NCBI GenBank assembly: GCA_031408575.1
Contig: JANNWS010000058.1
Coordinates: 1-9,789 of the forward strand
Source of the DNA: Aliitabrizicola sp031408575
GTDB lineage: Bacteria; Pseudomonadota; Alphaproteobacteria; Rhodobacterales; Rhodobacteraceae
Length of the DNA: 9,789 nt
Direction of reading: 5' to 3'
The notes under the pieces were generated by a model. It was not told the origin of the DNA. It did no database searches and saw only the letters and a program-made list of their open reading frames with translations. Of the stretch, positions 1-5,823 are shown one piece after another; position 1 is the first letter of the stretch; every line of letters starts with the position of its first letter. The position numbers and the translations under genes were made by a program.

Positions 1-182
1 TTGTCCATCTGGGCGCCGCTGACAAACGCCCCGGCGCTGCGCTGATCCAGCAGCGCTTTAAGCGCCGTCCGGTGCAAATCGTCGTCCTGAATGCGTTGCC
101 GCAGCAGGTCGATCCCCTGTTGCAGCACCGCGCTGAGACGCCAGATCGCCGATGGCGGCGGGCAGCAGACTCCAGATCGCTT
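1..182 (-). CDS. Out-of-frame coding continuation after the tape measure gene (partial)
   Basis: This minus-strand frame is open from the stop codon at 183-185 to the window edge. From about position 150 downward it reads as convincing coding sequence, with GC-rich third positions and a helical, charged composition that includes the stretch LLRQRIQDDDLHRTALKALL. It lies in +1 relative to the tape measure gene. It has no ATG; the only candidate, a GTG at 126-128, has no visible Shine-Dalgarno. The simplest reading is that this is the original C-terminal continuation of the tape measure protein, or of another gene joined to it by a deletion, separated now by a 1-nt insertion or 2-nt deletion. 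I do not recognise the family of this stretch. A sequencing error is also possible. Confidence 0.5.
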
Positions 183-1437
183 TTATCGTCTCGAAGGCGC
201 CCTCAAAGGTGTTGGCGGCGGTATTGCCGAAGCCCAGGACACTTTCGATCGCACTTTGCATGCCGCTGGCCGCATCGGCTTTGATGTCGAAGAACATCGC
301 ACTGGCGGCAGCGCCCGCTGCCATTGCGCCCATCTTGATCCGCTCCCAGACCTCGACCACCACATCCTTCAGCAGGCCCATGGCATTGCCGAACCCACCC
401 GCGCCGGACACCAGTTTGGTGAACTGGAATACCAATTCGCCCGCGCCCACGATCAGCGCGCCGATGCCGGTGCGGATCAGCGCCCCGCGCAAGATCACCA
501 GCCCGGTCGCAAGACCGCGCACCGACAGTGCCGCCGCGGCAAGCCCGGCGACCCAGCGCCCGGCCATGATGGCGGCAAAGGTGGCGGCATAGGTCGTCAA
601 CCGCCCGATATTGTCGAAGAGCGCGGTGATCGCGATGCCGATCGGGCCGGTGCTGCGCGCCATGTCGGCCAGAGCGTTCGCCACGGTTTCCAGCGCCGGG
701 GCGACGGCAGCCGTGAGGCGGTTGGTCAGGCCGAGCCAGATCAGGCCCAGTTTTGCAATCGCATCGCCGGTGCGTTCGATCTGCGCCGCATCCGTGTCGC
801 TGACCGCCACCCCGAAATCCCGCACGTCCTGCGCCGCTTCGCGCAACGTCGCCGGATCGATGCGCAGAAACGCCAGAGCCGCCTTGTCGCCAAAGAGATC
901 AGAGGCCACGGCGGCGCGTTCGGCCTCGGGCACAAAACGCGCCAGCGCGTCCTGAATGGCGACGATGCGTTGATCCAACGGCATGGCCTGCAATTCCGCT
1001 GCGGTCAGGTTCAGCCGCTGCAAGGCGCCAACTGCCGATCCTGATCCGGCCGCCGCTTCTGAAAGCCGGGTCGTGAGTTTCTTGGTGGCTTGTTCGATTT
1101 CGCCCATTGAAACCCCGGCCAGTTCCCCGGCCCACGTCAGCACCTGCAGGCTTTCGACGGTGGTTTTCAGTGAGGCGGCCATGTCCGCCTGTGCGCCGAT
1201 GGTCTCCAGCCCCGACCGGATCATCGCCACACCCGCGGCGGCGGCAGCAGCCGTCACTGCCGCAAGCGCGATCCCGGCCTTGCGGGCAAAGCCGACAAGC
1301 CGGGTATTTGCCATTTCCATTTTTGACGACAGGCGGCCAAAGCCACGGACCCCTGCATCGCCGATGCCGTCCAACTCGGCGCGCACCTGCCGTCCGCCGA
1401 CCGCCGAAAGGCGGACGGATATGCGTTTTTCGGCCAT
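58..1437 (-). CDS. Phage tail tape measure protein (lambda gpH role), 3' end probably frameshifted
   Basis: The tape measure protein sets tail length, fills the tail tube and takes part in DNA ejection. The 459-residue product has a polar N-terminus (1-50). A hydrophobic Ala-rich helix follows (54-72), then a region typical of these proteins, with SLQVLTWAGELAGVSMGEIE near 96-115. Two long hydrophobic segments lie at about 281-305 and 311-336, as in other tape measure proteins. The ATG at 1437 is preceded by AAGGA about 10 nt upstream. The last 25 or so residues (after IGDLA, near 433) are Arg/Ala/Gly-rich, use AT-ending codons unlike the rest, and end at a TAA at 58-60, while the +1 frame carries good coding sequence. 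The gene therefore looks truncated by a frameshift near position 150. At 459 residues it is also short for a siphophage tape measure. The role is well supported; the state of the 3' end is not certain. Confidence 0.85.
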   Translation of the reverse strand: MAEKRISVRLSAVGGRQVRAELDGIGDAGVRGFGRLSSKMEMANTRLVGFARKAGIALAAVTAAAAAAGVAMIRSGLETIGAQADMAASLKTTVESLQVLTWAGELAGVSMGEIEQATKKLTTRLSEAAAGSGSAVGALQRLNLTAAELQAMPLDQRIVAIQDALARFVPEAERAAVASDLFGDKAALAFLRIDPATLREAAQDVRDFGVAVSDTDAAQIERTGDAIAKLGLIWLGLTNRLTAAVAPALETVANALADMARSTGPIGIAITALFDNIGRLTTYAATFAAIMAGRWVAGLAAAALSVRGLATGLVILRGALIRTGIGALIVGAGELVFQFTKLVSGAGGFGNAMGLLKDVVVEVWERIKMGAMAAGAAASAMFFDIKADAASGMQSAIESVLGFGNTAANTFEGAFETIKAIWSLLPAAIGDLASQRGAATGDRPAAATHSGRRFAPDGA

Positions 1438-1507
1438 CGTTCAGAATCCTTGATTGTCGCGGGTTGCTGGTCTTAGTTTGGTCCATCGATTTGCAGGGGG
1501 TTTGTTC

Positions 1508-1720
1508 ATGTCTGAGACCGCGACCCTTTCTGCAAAGTTCCAGATTTCGATTCCGAAGGCGATCCGGACCGCCCGACATTGGGAGGCTGGGATGACCTTT
1601 GCTTTCATTCCCAATTCCACTGGCGTGTTGCTGATCCCGGTGCCGAAGCGCGATGCACTGAAGGGAATCGCGCAGGGGGCATCGGCCACCGATTACCGTA
1701 ATCGGGCGGACCGGGTCTGA
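1508..1720 (+). CDS. AbrB/MazE/SpoVT-like antitoxin, orphan
   Basis: This 70-residue protein starts with the swapped-hairpin AbrB DNA-binding pattern (SAKFQISIPKAIR at 8-20, then WEAGMTFAFIPNSTGVLLIPV). Family members are small dimeric DNA-binding antitoxins or transition-state regulators. The ATG at 1508 follows AGGGGG with about 9 nt spacing. It fits the domain better than the longer upstream start at 1454, which adds 18 unrelated residues. The gene is on the plus strand, opposite to the structural operon, and sits between the tail chaperone and tape measure genes. No PIN, MazF or other toxin gene follows: only 61 nt separate its stop from the end of the chaperone gene. The usual partner is thus missing in cis. 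It may be a relic of a toxin-antitoxin pair, a solo antitoxin protecting against a host toxin, or a small repressor. I saw no convincing promoter. Confidence 0.75.
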   Translation: MSETATLSAKFQISIPKAIRTARHWEAGMTFAFIPNSTGVLLIPVPKRDALKGIAQGASATDYRNRADRV

Positions 1721-1736
1721 TAGTGTGCGCCGTGAC

Positions 1737-1758
1737 CACAGAATATTGAGGTTCTGTG
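1737..1758. repeat. Short inverted repeat (7-bp arms) after the AbrB-like gene
   Basis: CACAGAA (1737-1743) and TTCTGTG (1752-1758) are perfect inverted repeats with an 8-nt loop. They are enclosed by a second pair, CCGGGT (1711-1716) and ACCCGG (1766-1771). The structure lies in the only free space between the AbrB-like stop and the end of the chaperone gene on the other strand. There is no T-tract, so an intrinsic terminator is doubtful; a transcript-end hairpin or a binding site is possible. Confidence 0.3.
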
Positions 1759-1781
1759 CAAGGTTACCCGGATCGCATAGA

Positions 1782-2461
1782 TCACGACCCGATTGCGCCG
1801 CCATCTGCCCCGGCCATCTGTTCATTGAGTTTGCGCACCATCACCGCTTCGATCTCGGGCAACAGTTCCGCGGCGATCAGGGTGTCGATGCCTAAGCTGC
1901 TCGCGAGAGCAAGGGCCGCGCCCAAATCCCAGCCCAGTATCGCGCCCGGGATCACCCGCAACTGCCCGCCAAGGCGACCGACCAGATCCCAGACCTGCCA
2001 GCCATCCCGTGTGTGAGGGCGGTTCAGTCTTGCGGGGCAGTCCGGGCACGGCCCCGCACAGGCGGCGCAATACCGCTCGCCCCCGCCGAAGGACCACTCG
2101 GCGAGGGCGCGGAGACGTTTTTTTCCGCGTCCAGGATCAGGCCTTTCGCCACATAGCCGGTTTGGAAGGCCTCAAAGACCGGCCAGATTTCGAGCAAGGC
2201 GTCGATGCCCTCGGGTGAAACTGGGACGGGATCACCATCGGCATCGCCGACACCTTCCCATTCGAGAATGGCGCGGCGGGCGACCGCCTTCGCCATGGCC
2301 AGCGCTAGTTCCTCGGTGCTGGCGGTTTCCGGCAGGGATTCGATGGTCATATCCGCCCGGGCGGAAACCATGAGTGCGGTGGTCAGCGGGCCAACCAGCA
2401 AACGCAGGCCCGGCGCGAGCGTCAGCCATTGCGGGGTGGCGGTGAGATTCAGTCGGATCAT
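1782..2461 (-). CDS. Tail assembly chaperone GT, made by programmed -1 frameshift (join 2461..2117 and 2117..1782)
   Basis: In lambda-like phages a G protein and a rarer G-T frameshift fusion act together as chaperones that coat the tape measure and recruit tail tube subunits. Here the G gene reads 115 codons to AAC at 2119-2117 and can then slip back one base on A AAA AAC. The -1 frame gives 111 more residues (RLRALAEWSFGGGERYCAAC...) ending at TGA 1784-1782, a fusion of about 226 residues. The T part is clearly coding: it includes TRDGWQVWDLVGRLGG, a hydrophobic segment and an acidic helix ELLPEIEAVMVRKLNEQM. It has no ATG and no GTG behind a Shine-Dalgarno near its beginning, so frameshifting is the obvious route to expression. 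It also carries a CxxCxxxCxxC cluster (CAACAGPCPDC) that looks like a metal knuckle. Position between tail tube and tape measure matches lambda. Confidence 0.8.
2024..2461 (-). CDS. Tail assembly chaperone G (zero-frame product)
   Basis: The 145-residue zero-frame product starts at ATG 2461, placed 2 nt after the tail tube stop (TGAccATG), which suggests translational coupling. A longer reading from 2503 would add 14 residues (MHRHPHQQ...) overlapping the tube gene and is less likely. The body (MIRLNLTATPQWLTLAPGLRL...) is predicted mixed alpha/beta with an acidic helical part (ETASTEELALAMAKAVARRA). It ends with a low-complexity Ser/Pro/Ala/Arg tail after residue 115, exactly where the frameshift site lies. 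That is what is expected when the tail is the default product of a slippery gene. The family was assigned by position and frameshift architecture more than by sequence identity to lambda G. Confidence 0.75.
   Translation of the reverse strand: MIRLNLTATPQWLTLAPGLRLLVGPLTTALMVSARADMTIESLPETASTEELALAMAKAVARRAILEWEGVGDADGDPVPVSPEGIDALLEIWPVFEAFQTGYVAKGLILDAEKNVSAPSPSGPSAGASGIAPPVRGRARTAPQD
2078..2109 (-). promoter_or_regulatory. Stimulatory stem-loop downstream of the frameshift site
   Basis: On the minus strand CGCCCTCGCCGA (2109-2098) pairs with TCGGCGGGGGCG (2089-2078). This gives 12 consecutive pairs, 11 of them Watson-Crick and one U-G, and leaves an 8-nt loop. The stem begins 7 nt after the slippery heptamer, inside the 5-9 nt window known to stimulate -1 frameshifting. 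The arms were paired by eye; no folding energy was computed. Confidence 0.7.
2117..2123 (-). promoter_or_regulatory. -1 ribosomal frameshift slippery heptamer A AAA AAC
   Basis: The minus strand reads GCG GAA AAA AAC in the G frame, so the heptamer has the canonical X XXY YYZ phasing. Slipping by -1 places the ribosome in the frame that stays open to 1782. The seven-A run in a GC-rich gene is itself unusual. Transcriptional slippage on the A7 run could give the same result. Confidence 0.8.
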
Positions 2462-2463
2462 GG

Positions 2464-3402
2464 TCAATAGCTCGCGATGCTGTTGATGAGGATGGCGGTG
2501 CACATGCGCGCGGGGCTCACCGCTTTAGCCGCCTCCCAGTCAAAGCTGGCCTGCACACCTTGCGGCCCGGCGATTTCGATCCGGGGGATCGGCAGATAGA
2601 CGGCATGGGCGGTGAAGGTAAAACTGGCGTTGGCCCCGAGGCTGTAGCTGAATTCCAATTCGCAAGGCGTACCGTCGCTCGCTTGGGTCACCAGCGTGTT
2701 GTCGGCAAATCGCACTTCGATCCGGCCAGACAGGGCGGCCTTGGTCGGGTCGGCCCCGTCAATGCGCCCGTCGCCGCGGATGGTCTCAATCCGGTCGAGG
2801 TTGTTGGAATAGGTGATCTCGGCCGAGACCAGATTGCCCAATACCGTGCCGTTGCGTTTTACCGTGCCATTGAAATGCCCGAAACGCGTCAACCCCAGGG
2901 CGGCTGGCGTGCCTGCGGCGGTGACGGCGGCGATGGTTTCGCCCTGGGCCACCAGCTTGGCGGTTGCCGTCAGCAGACCTGAACGCTGCATCTGCCAAGA
3001 CAGTTTATCCAGCACGCAGCCCGAGTGCATCGCAAATCGCGGCACCTCGGGCATGGCGACCTCAATTGCCATGCTGGGCAGGGTCCAGTTGCCAGACTGG
3101 AAGGAGTGGGTTTTGGGCGTGGTGCCAGTGGTGGTGGGTTGGCCGAAAGCCGCCTTCAGCCAATAGCCGAACGCCTCGACGTCGATTGGCACCACCACCT
3201 CGCCATCAGCGGTGACCGCATCCTTGATCGGGGCCAAAGGATCGCGGCCATAGCCCAACAACTCCGATTCCAGAAGTGGCTGCTCCGCCCCCAGCGTCGC
3301 CCGGGCAAAGGGCATCAGCTTGAAGCCGCTGACCGGCGGGGTGCCGTAAATCGTCTCATACGCAAGCGCCATCTGCGCCCGCGCACCTTGTGCACGTGCC
3401 AT
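2464..3402 (-). CDS. Phage tail tube (major tail) protein
   Basis: This protein forms the stacked rings of the non-contractile tail tube (lambda gpV role). The 312 residues begin MARAQGARAQMALAYETIYG, a start common in tail tube proteins of this type. They continue as a beta-rich protein with segments such as DGEVVVPIDVEAFGYWLKAAFG, LVSAEITYSNNLDRIETIRGDGRIDGADPTKAALSG (split across about 191-227) and ASFTFTAHAVYLPIPRIEI near the C-terminus. The ATG at 3402 is preceded by AAGGAGA, a strong Shine-Dalgarno with about 6-7 nt spacing. It follows the U-like gene with a 39-nt gap and is coupled to the G chaperone downstream (2-nt gap). Abundant-protein status fits the strong ribosome binding site. 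Confidence 0.88.
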   Translation of the reverse strand: MARAQGARAQMALAYETIYGTPPVSGFKLMPFARATLGAEQPLLESELLGYGRDPLAPIKDAVTADGEVVVPIDVEAFGYWLKAAFGQPTTTGTTPKTHSFQSGNWTLPSMAIEVAMPEVPRFAMHSGCVLDKLSWQMQRSGLLTATAKLVAQGETIAAVTAAGTPAALGLTRFGHFNGTVKRNGTVLGNLVSAEITYSNNLDRIETIRGDGRIDGADPTKAALSGRIEVRFADNTLVTQASDGTPCELEFSYSLGANASFTFTAHAVYLPIPRIEIAGPQGVQASFDWEAAKAVSPARMCTAILINSIASY

Positions 3403-3441
3403 CGAGGTCTCCTTATTATGGGGGTGGGATCGTTGCCGGGG

Positions 3442-3864
3442 TCAGCCCAGCGGATCGGCGGTGGTGTAGTGCAGCACGACAGTGATCACCGCCGCCTTGA
3501 GGGGGACCGCGCCATCGACCGGCAGATCGACCGAGGCCGGAGCCTCGGGCTCAACCCAATCGCAAAGCCCGCCAAGGGTGCGGTCGGTGGCGAATGCGGA
3601 CCCAAGGGCCGCGATCAGCGTGTCGAAAGCTGCGGCCCTGTTTCCAGAGGTCTGGACGATCACCTCAAGCTCTGCCCGGTGCAGATAGTGATAGCGCAGT
3701 GGCGAAAGCGTGACCTCGGGCTCGCCCGGCTGGCCGTCGCGCAGAATGATCAGCCCGGCGGGCGGAATGCGTTCTGGCAGCACTTCGTCGCGCAAGACCG
3801 TGGCAGCAAGTATCTGCAACCGCGCGTGCAGGGCGGTGAGGATGGTTTCGCGGGTGGTTGGCAT
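3442..3864 (-). CDS. Tail terminator-like protein (lambda gpU position)
   Basis: The product has 140 residues, beginning MPTTRETILTALHARLQ. It has a beta-rich middle (EVTLSPLRYHYLHRAELEV) followed by an alpha helix (AAFDTLIAALGSAFATD) and a C-terminal strand (AAVITVVLHYTTADPLG). This order resembles the small tail-terminator fold, which caps the tube and connects it to the head. Position immediately before the tube gene matches lambda U. Proteins of this kind in related prophages are sometimes named acyl-CoA transferase; I see nothing here supporting an enzyme. The ATG at 3864 has a modest AAGAG upstream. Its 5' side abuts the plus-strand toxin-antitoxin cassette, which separates it from the Z-like gene. 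Confidence 0.72.
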   Translation of the reverse strand: MPTTRETILTALHARLQILAATVLRDEVLPERIPPAGLIILRDGQPGEPEVTLSPLRYHYLHRAELEVIVQTSGNRAAAFDTLIAALGSAFATDRTLGGLCDWVEPEAPASVDLPVDGAVPLKAAVITVVLHYTTADPLG

Positions 3865-3925
3865 TTTGACACTCTTGCTGAATCGTGACTTCTAGGATGG
3901 GCGCTGACATGCTAAAGGTGATACC

Positions 3926-3939
3926 TGTGAATACTCACA
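3926..3939. promoter_or_regulatory. Candidate operator upstream of the ParD-like antitoxin
   Basis: TGTGA-ATAC-TCACA is a perfect 5-bp inverted repeat ending 12 nt before the antitoxin ATG, and a related GTGATAC element precedes it at about 3918. Ribbon-helix-helix antitoxins usually repress their own operon through short palindromes at this position. No clear -35/-10 pair could be assigned with confidence. Confidence 0.4.
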
Positions 3940-3951
3940 CGGAGTCGCCCC

Positions 3952-4236
3952 ATGAACGCCATCCGCCCGGTTGCCGTTAAGCTTGATCAGGACACCCGCG
4001 ACCGCCTGAAGCGGCTGGCGGATGCCAAGGACCGCTCCACGCACTGGATGCTGCGCGAAGCGGTTTCGCAATTTGTGGAGCGCGAAGAGAAGCGCGAGGC
4101 GTTTCGCCAAGCCGGATTGCAGGCTTGGACTGAGTATCAGGCCACTGGTCAGCATATCACGCATGACGAAGCCGATGCCTGGCTCGCCAAACTCGAAGCG
4201 GGCATTGAGGCAGCCGTTCCTGAATGCCACAACTGA
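3952..4236 (+). CDS. ParD/CopG-like ribbon-helix-helix antitoxin
   Basis: The 94-residue protein has a ribbon-helix-helix domain at the N-terminus: a beta strand (RPVAVKLD), helix 1 (QDTRDRLKRLADAKD) and, after RSTHW, helix 2 (MLREAVSQFVEREEKREAF). A C-terminal tail (about 48-94) is likely to bind and neutralise the toxin; it contains HDEADAWLAKLEAGIEAA, a motif common in such antitoxins. The ATG at 3952 follows CGGAG with about 7 nt spacing. It overlaps the toxin gene by 13 nt, the usual order and coupling for ParDE-type pairs, and it probably autorepresses with the toxin as corepressor. It lies antisense to the phage late operon. Confidence 0.85.
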   Translation: MNAIRPVAVKLDQDTRDRLKRLADAKDRSTHWMLREAVSQFVEREEKREAFRQAGLQAWTEYQATGQHITHDEADAWLAKLEAGIEAAVPECHN

Positions 4237-4514
4237 TCTGGTCGCCCGCGGCACTGCGGGATGTTGAACGTCTGTATCGGTTCCTTGCCGACGAGAACCC
4301 CGATGCCGCGCGCCGTGCGGCCAAGTCGATTCGGGAGGGAATGCAAATTCTGCGTGATCAGCCTGGTGTTGGCAGACCGGTTGAGGACATGGAGCCAGAG
4401 TTCCGCGAGTGGCTGATCCCCTTTGGCGATAGCGGTTATGTGTCGCTTTATCGTTTTGATGGTGAGACGGCAGTTATCCTCGCTGTCCGTCATCAGCGGG
4501 AAGCCGGATACTAA
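4224..4514 (+). CDS. ParE/RelE-family toxin
   Basis: The 96-residue protein has the RelE/ParE fold pattern. An N-terminal strand (LIWSPAALRDVERLYRFL) leads into a helical hairpin (NPDAARRAAKSIREGMQIL). A beta sheet follows, with REWLIPFGDSGYVSLYRF and the C-terminal AVILAVRHQREAGY typical of ParE-like toxins. Members inhibit DNA gyrase (ParE) or cleave ribosome-bound mRNA (RelE); the sequence by itself does not settle which. The start codon lies inside the antitoxin gene (4224-4236 shared), indicating coupled translation. The stop codon overlaps that of the convergent DUF6441 gene by 4 bp (4511-4514). It looks intact. Confidence 0.85.
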   Translation: MPQLIWSPAALRDVERLYRFLADENPDAARRAAKSIREGMQILRDQPGVGRPVEDMEPEFREWLIPFGDSGYVSLYRFDGETAVILAVRHQREAGY

Positions 4515-5137
4515 ACCACCCTCCAATTCGCCACGATCAGCCCGGGCAGCCGCGCTTCGGCCTCGCGCGCCGGGCCCTCGAGGCTCAAGCGTTTCGGCAG
4601 TTTTACCTGCGGCACGAGAATGAAGATCGGCACAGTGACCAGCCCGCGGCCGGTTTTTGACTTTGACACCACCGCCCGACCCTTGGAATTCAGCCGGGTT
4701 TCCGCCACCAGCAGGCTTGGCTGTCCGCGCCGATAGACGAAGCGCAGGCGCTGACCCGTACGCTGTTCCCAGCCTCCGGGGGTGATGCGCTGGTTGCCGA
4801 CGCCTTTCTTTCCGGCAGCGGGTGTCGGGATTGCCAGCCAGAAGCCGTTTTTCGAGCGGATGAGGACACCCCGGTCAAAGGCATCGACCACTTTTGAGGC
4901 GTTGGAATAGATCACCGCCGCAGCCCGGATCGAGGTGCCAGTCGTCGGATACAGCTTCTTGCGGACCGAGTTTGCCAGACTTTGGCCCAGCGCCGCGCCG
5001 GTGATCTGGCCACGCCAGGCGGTTTGCAAGCCGCTGGCGGCTTCCGCGACCCCAGCCGTCACGGCGCGCTCCGCAGCGTTGATCTCGGCCTTCATCTCGG
5101 CCCGAATATCGCCCTCGATGATGGCCAGCAGTTTCAC
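4511..5137 (-). CDS. DUF6441-like phage protein (lambda gpZ position, tail completion)
   Basis: The 208-residue product starts MKLLAIIEGDIRAEMKAEIN with a long amphipathic helix. It continues through a basic, Gly-rich middle with FWLAIPTPAAGKKG and RITPGGWEQRTGQRLRFVYR, and ends VPIFILVPQVKLPKRLSLEG followed by a helix and NWRVV. I recognise this as the DUF6441 type found in alphaproteobacterial prophages. The precise function is unknown; position between the connector and tail terminator suggests a tail completion role. The start codon is GTG at 5137, overlapping the upstream stop in GTGA, with AGAGGCG upstream. It converges with the toxin gene, sharing 4 bp at the stops. Confidence 0.75.
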   Translation of the reverse strand: MKLLAIIEGDIRAEMKAEINAAERAVTAGVAEAASGLQTAWRGQITGAALGQSLANSVRKKLYPTTGTSIRAAAVIYSNASKVVDAFDRGVLIRSKNGFWLAIPTPAAGKKGVGNQRITPGGWEQRTGQRLRFVYRRGQPSLLVAETRLNSKGRAVVSKSKTGRGLVTVPIFILVPQVKLPKRLSLEGPAREAEARLPGLIVANWRVV

Positions 5138-5442
5138 AACGTCCGCGCCTCTGCCAGCCAGACGAGCCGGTCACTGTCGCGGGTTGGGGTGCCCTGAACC
5201 TCATGCAACTGGCCCGCGATTTCGACCGTATCGCCCACCGACAGCACCGGCGCATCGGCGAGCCGGACGTTCAACAACACGGTATCCACCACGAACCGCC
5301 CCTCGCCGAAGCTGGCGAAACGGTCGGGCATTGCGCGGATTACCCGGATCGCCTGTGTAGGCCCGGTGCCGCCGAGGCGCAGGAACGCATCGACGGCAAG
5401 GTTCTGATCTGTAAAGAGCGAGTCCATGGCCAGATCGAACAC
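5134..5442 (-). CDS. Head-tail connector/attachment protein (lambda gpFII-like)
   Basis: The 102-residue product is read from a GTG at 5442, 2 nt after the preceding stop (TGAccGTG), the same coupling seen at the tube/chaperone joint. An internal ATG at 5427 would remove five residues. A reading from 5580 adds a Arg/Gly-rich stretch that is only the shadow of the upstream gene. The C-terminal half is beta-rich (RFVVDTVLLNVRLADAPVLS, then VGDTVEIAGQLHEVQGTPTR and DRLVWLAEARTL), as expected of the small beta-barrel head-tail attachment proteins that sit between portal and tail. Assignment is by fold pattern and gene order. Its end overlaps the DUF6441 start by 4 nt. Confidence 0.65.
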   Translation of the reverse strand: MFDLAMDSLFTDQNLAVDAFLRLGGTGPTQAIRVIRAMPDRFASFGEGRFVVDTVLLNVRLADAPVLSVGDTVEIAGQLHEVQGTPTRDSDRLVWLAEARTL

Positions 5443-5444
5443 GG

Positions 5445-5786
5445 TCAATTGGCGCTGGCTGCTGTTAGGCGCACGCGACCGATGATCTCGCCCGCACCGG
5501 CACCCACAGCCAGCACGGCGACGCCGACCAGTTTGTTGGTCGCCACCACGTTGGTCACCCGCGAGGTGGCGACATCCCAATAGATCAACTGGCCAACCGT
5601 CCAGGCTTGCGAGGCGGTTTTGGGCAGATCGTAAATGCCGTTCAGCATCAGGACCAGCGGATCGCCGATGGCCGCGGCAGTCTCGGCGATGCCGAAAAGC
5701 GAACCGATCAGGACCGCTTGGCCGGATGTGGTGATGGCTGCTGCCACAAGCGTGACGCGATTGCCTACGCCGATGAAGTTTTTCAT
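5445..5786 (-). CDS. DUF2190-family capsid (decoration-like) protein
   Basis: The product has 113 residues, beginning MKNFIGVGNRVTLVAAAITT and rich in Ala, Val and Gly. It has the family pattern of a small beta-rich protein: GQAVLIGSLFGIAETAA, then VGQLIYWDVATSRVT, LVGVAVLAVGAGAGEIIGRV and a final RLTAASAN. DUF2190 proteins sit next to major capsid genes in many siphophages and are thought to decorate or stabilise the head. The ATG at 5786 has an excellent Shine-Dalgarno (AAAGGAG, about 7 nt), consistent with high expression. It lies 37 nt downstream of the capsid gene. Confidence 0.83.
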   Translation of the reverse strand: MKNFIGVGNRVTLVAAAITTSGQAVLIGSLFGIAETAAAIGDPLVLMLNGIYDLPKTASQAWTVGQLIYWDVATSRVTNVVATNKLVGVAVLAVGAGAGEIIGRVRLTAASAN

Positions 5787-5823
5787 CAGATTTCTCCTTT
5801 GGTTTGAGGATTATGGGTAAGGA

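Noticed and set aside
126..128. GTG as a start for an independent gene at the left edge
   Set aside because: No Shine-Dalgarno, and convincing coding character begins before it; a frameshift is the simpler explanation, although not proven.
91..1044. Plus-strand open frame of 317 codons opposite the tape measure gene
   Set aside because: Antisense shadow in GC-rich DNA; low-complexity His/Arg/Gly composition.
899..1825. Minus-strand open frame of 308 codons covering the tape measure start and the AbrB-like gene
   Set aside because: Out of frame with the tape measure gene over most of its length and antisense to the AbrB-like gene; Arg-rich shadow.
1822..2097. Minus-strand open frame of 91 codons beginning at an ATG within the T region
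   Set aside because: It is in a third frame; the -1 frame T domain explains this DNA far better (GC3 pattern and protein-like sequence).
2462..2503. Upstream start for the G chaperone (adds MHRHPHQQ...)
   Set aside because: It would overlap the tube gene by 40 nt and adds residues with no family character; ATG at 2461 gives the tight stop-start coupling.
3025..3888. Plus-strand open frame of 287 codons across the tube and U-like genes
   Set aside because: Spans two well-supported minus-strand genes and has shadow-like composition.
5443..5580. Upstream start for the FII-like connector
   Set aside because: The added Arg/Gly/Cys-rich stretch is an out-of-frame reading of the DUF2190 gene.
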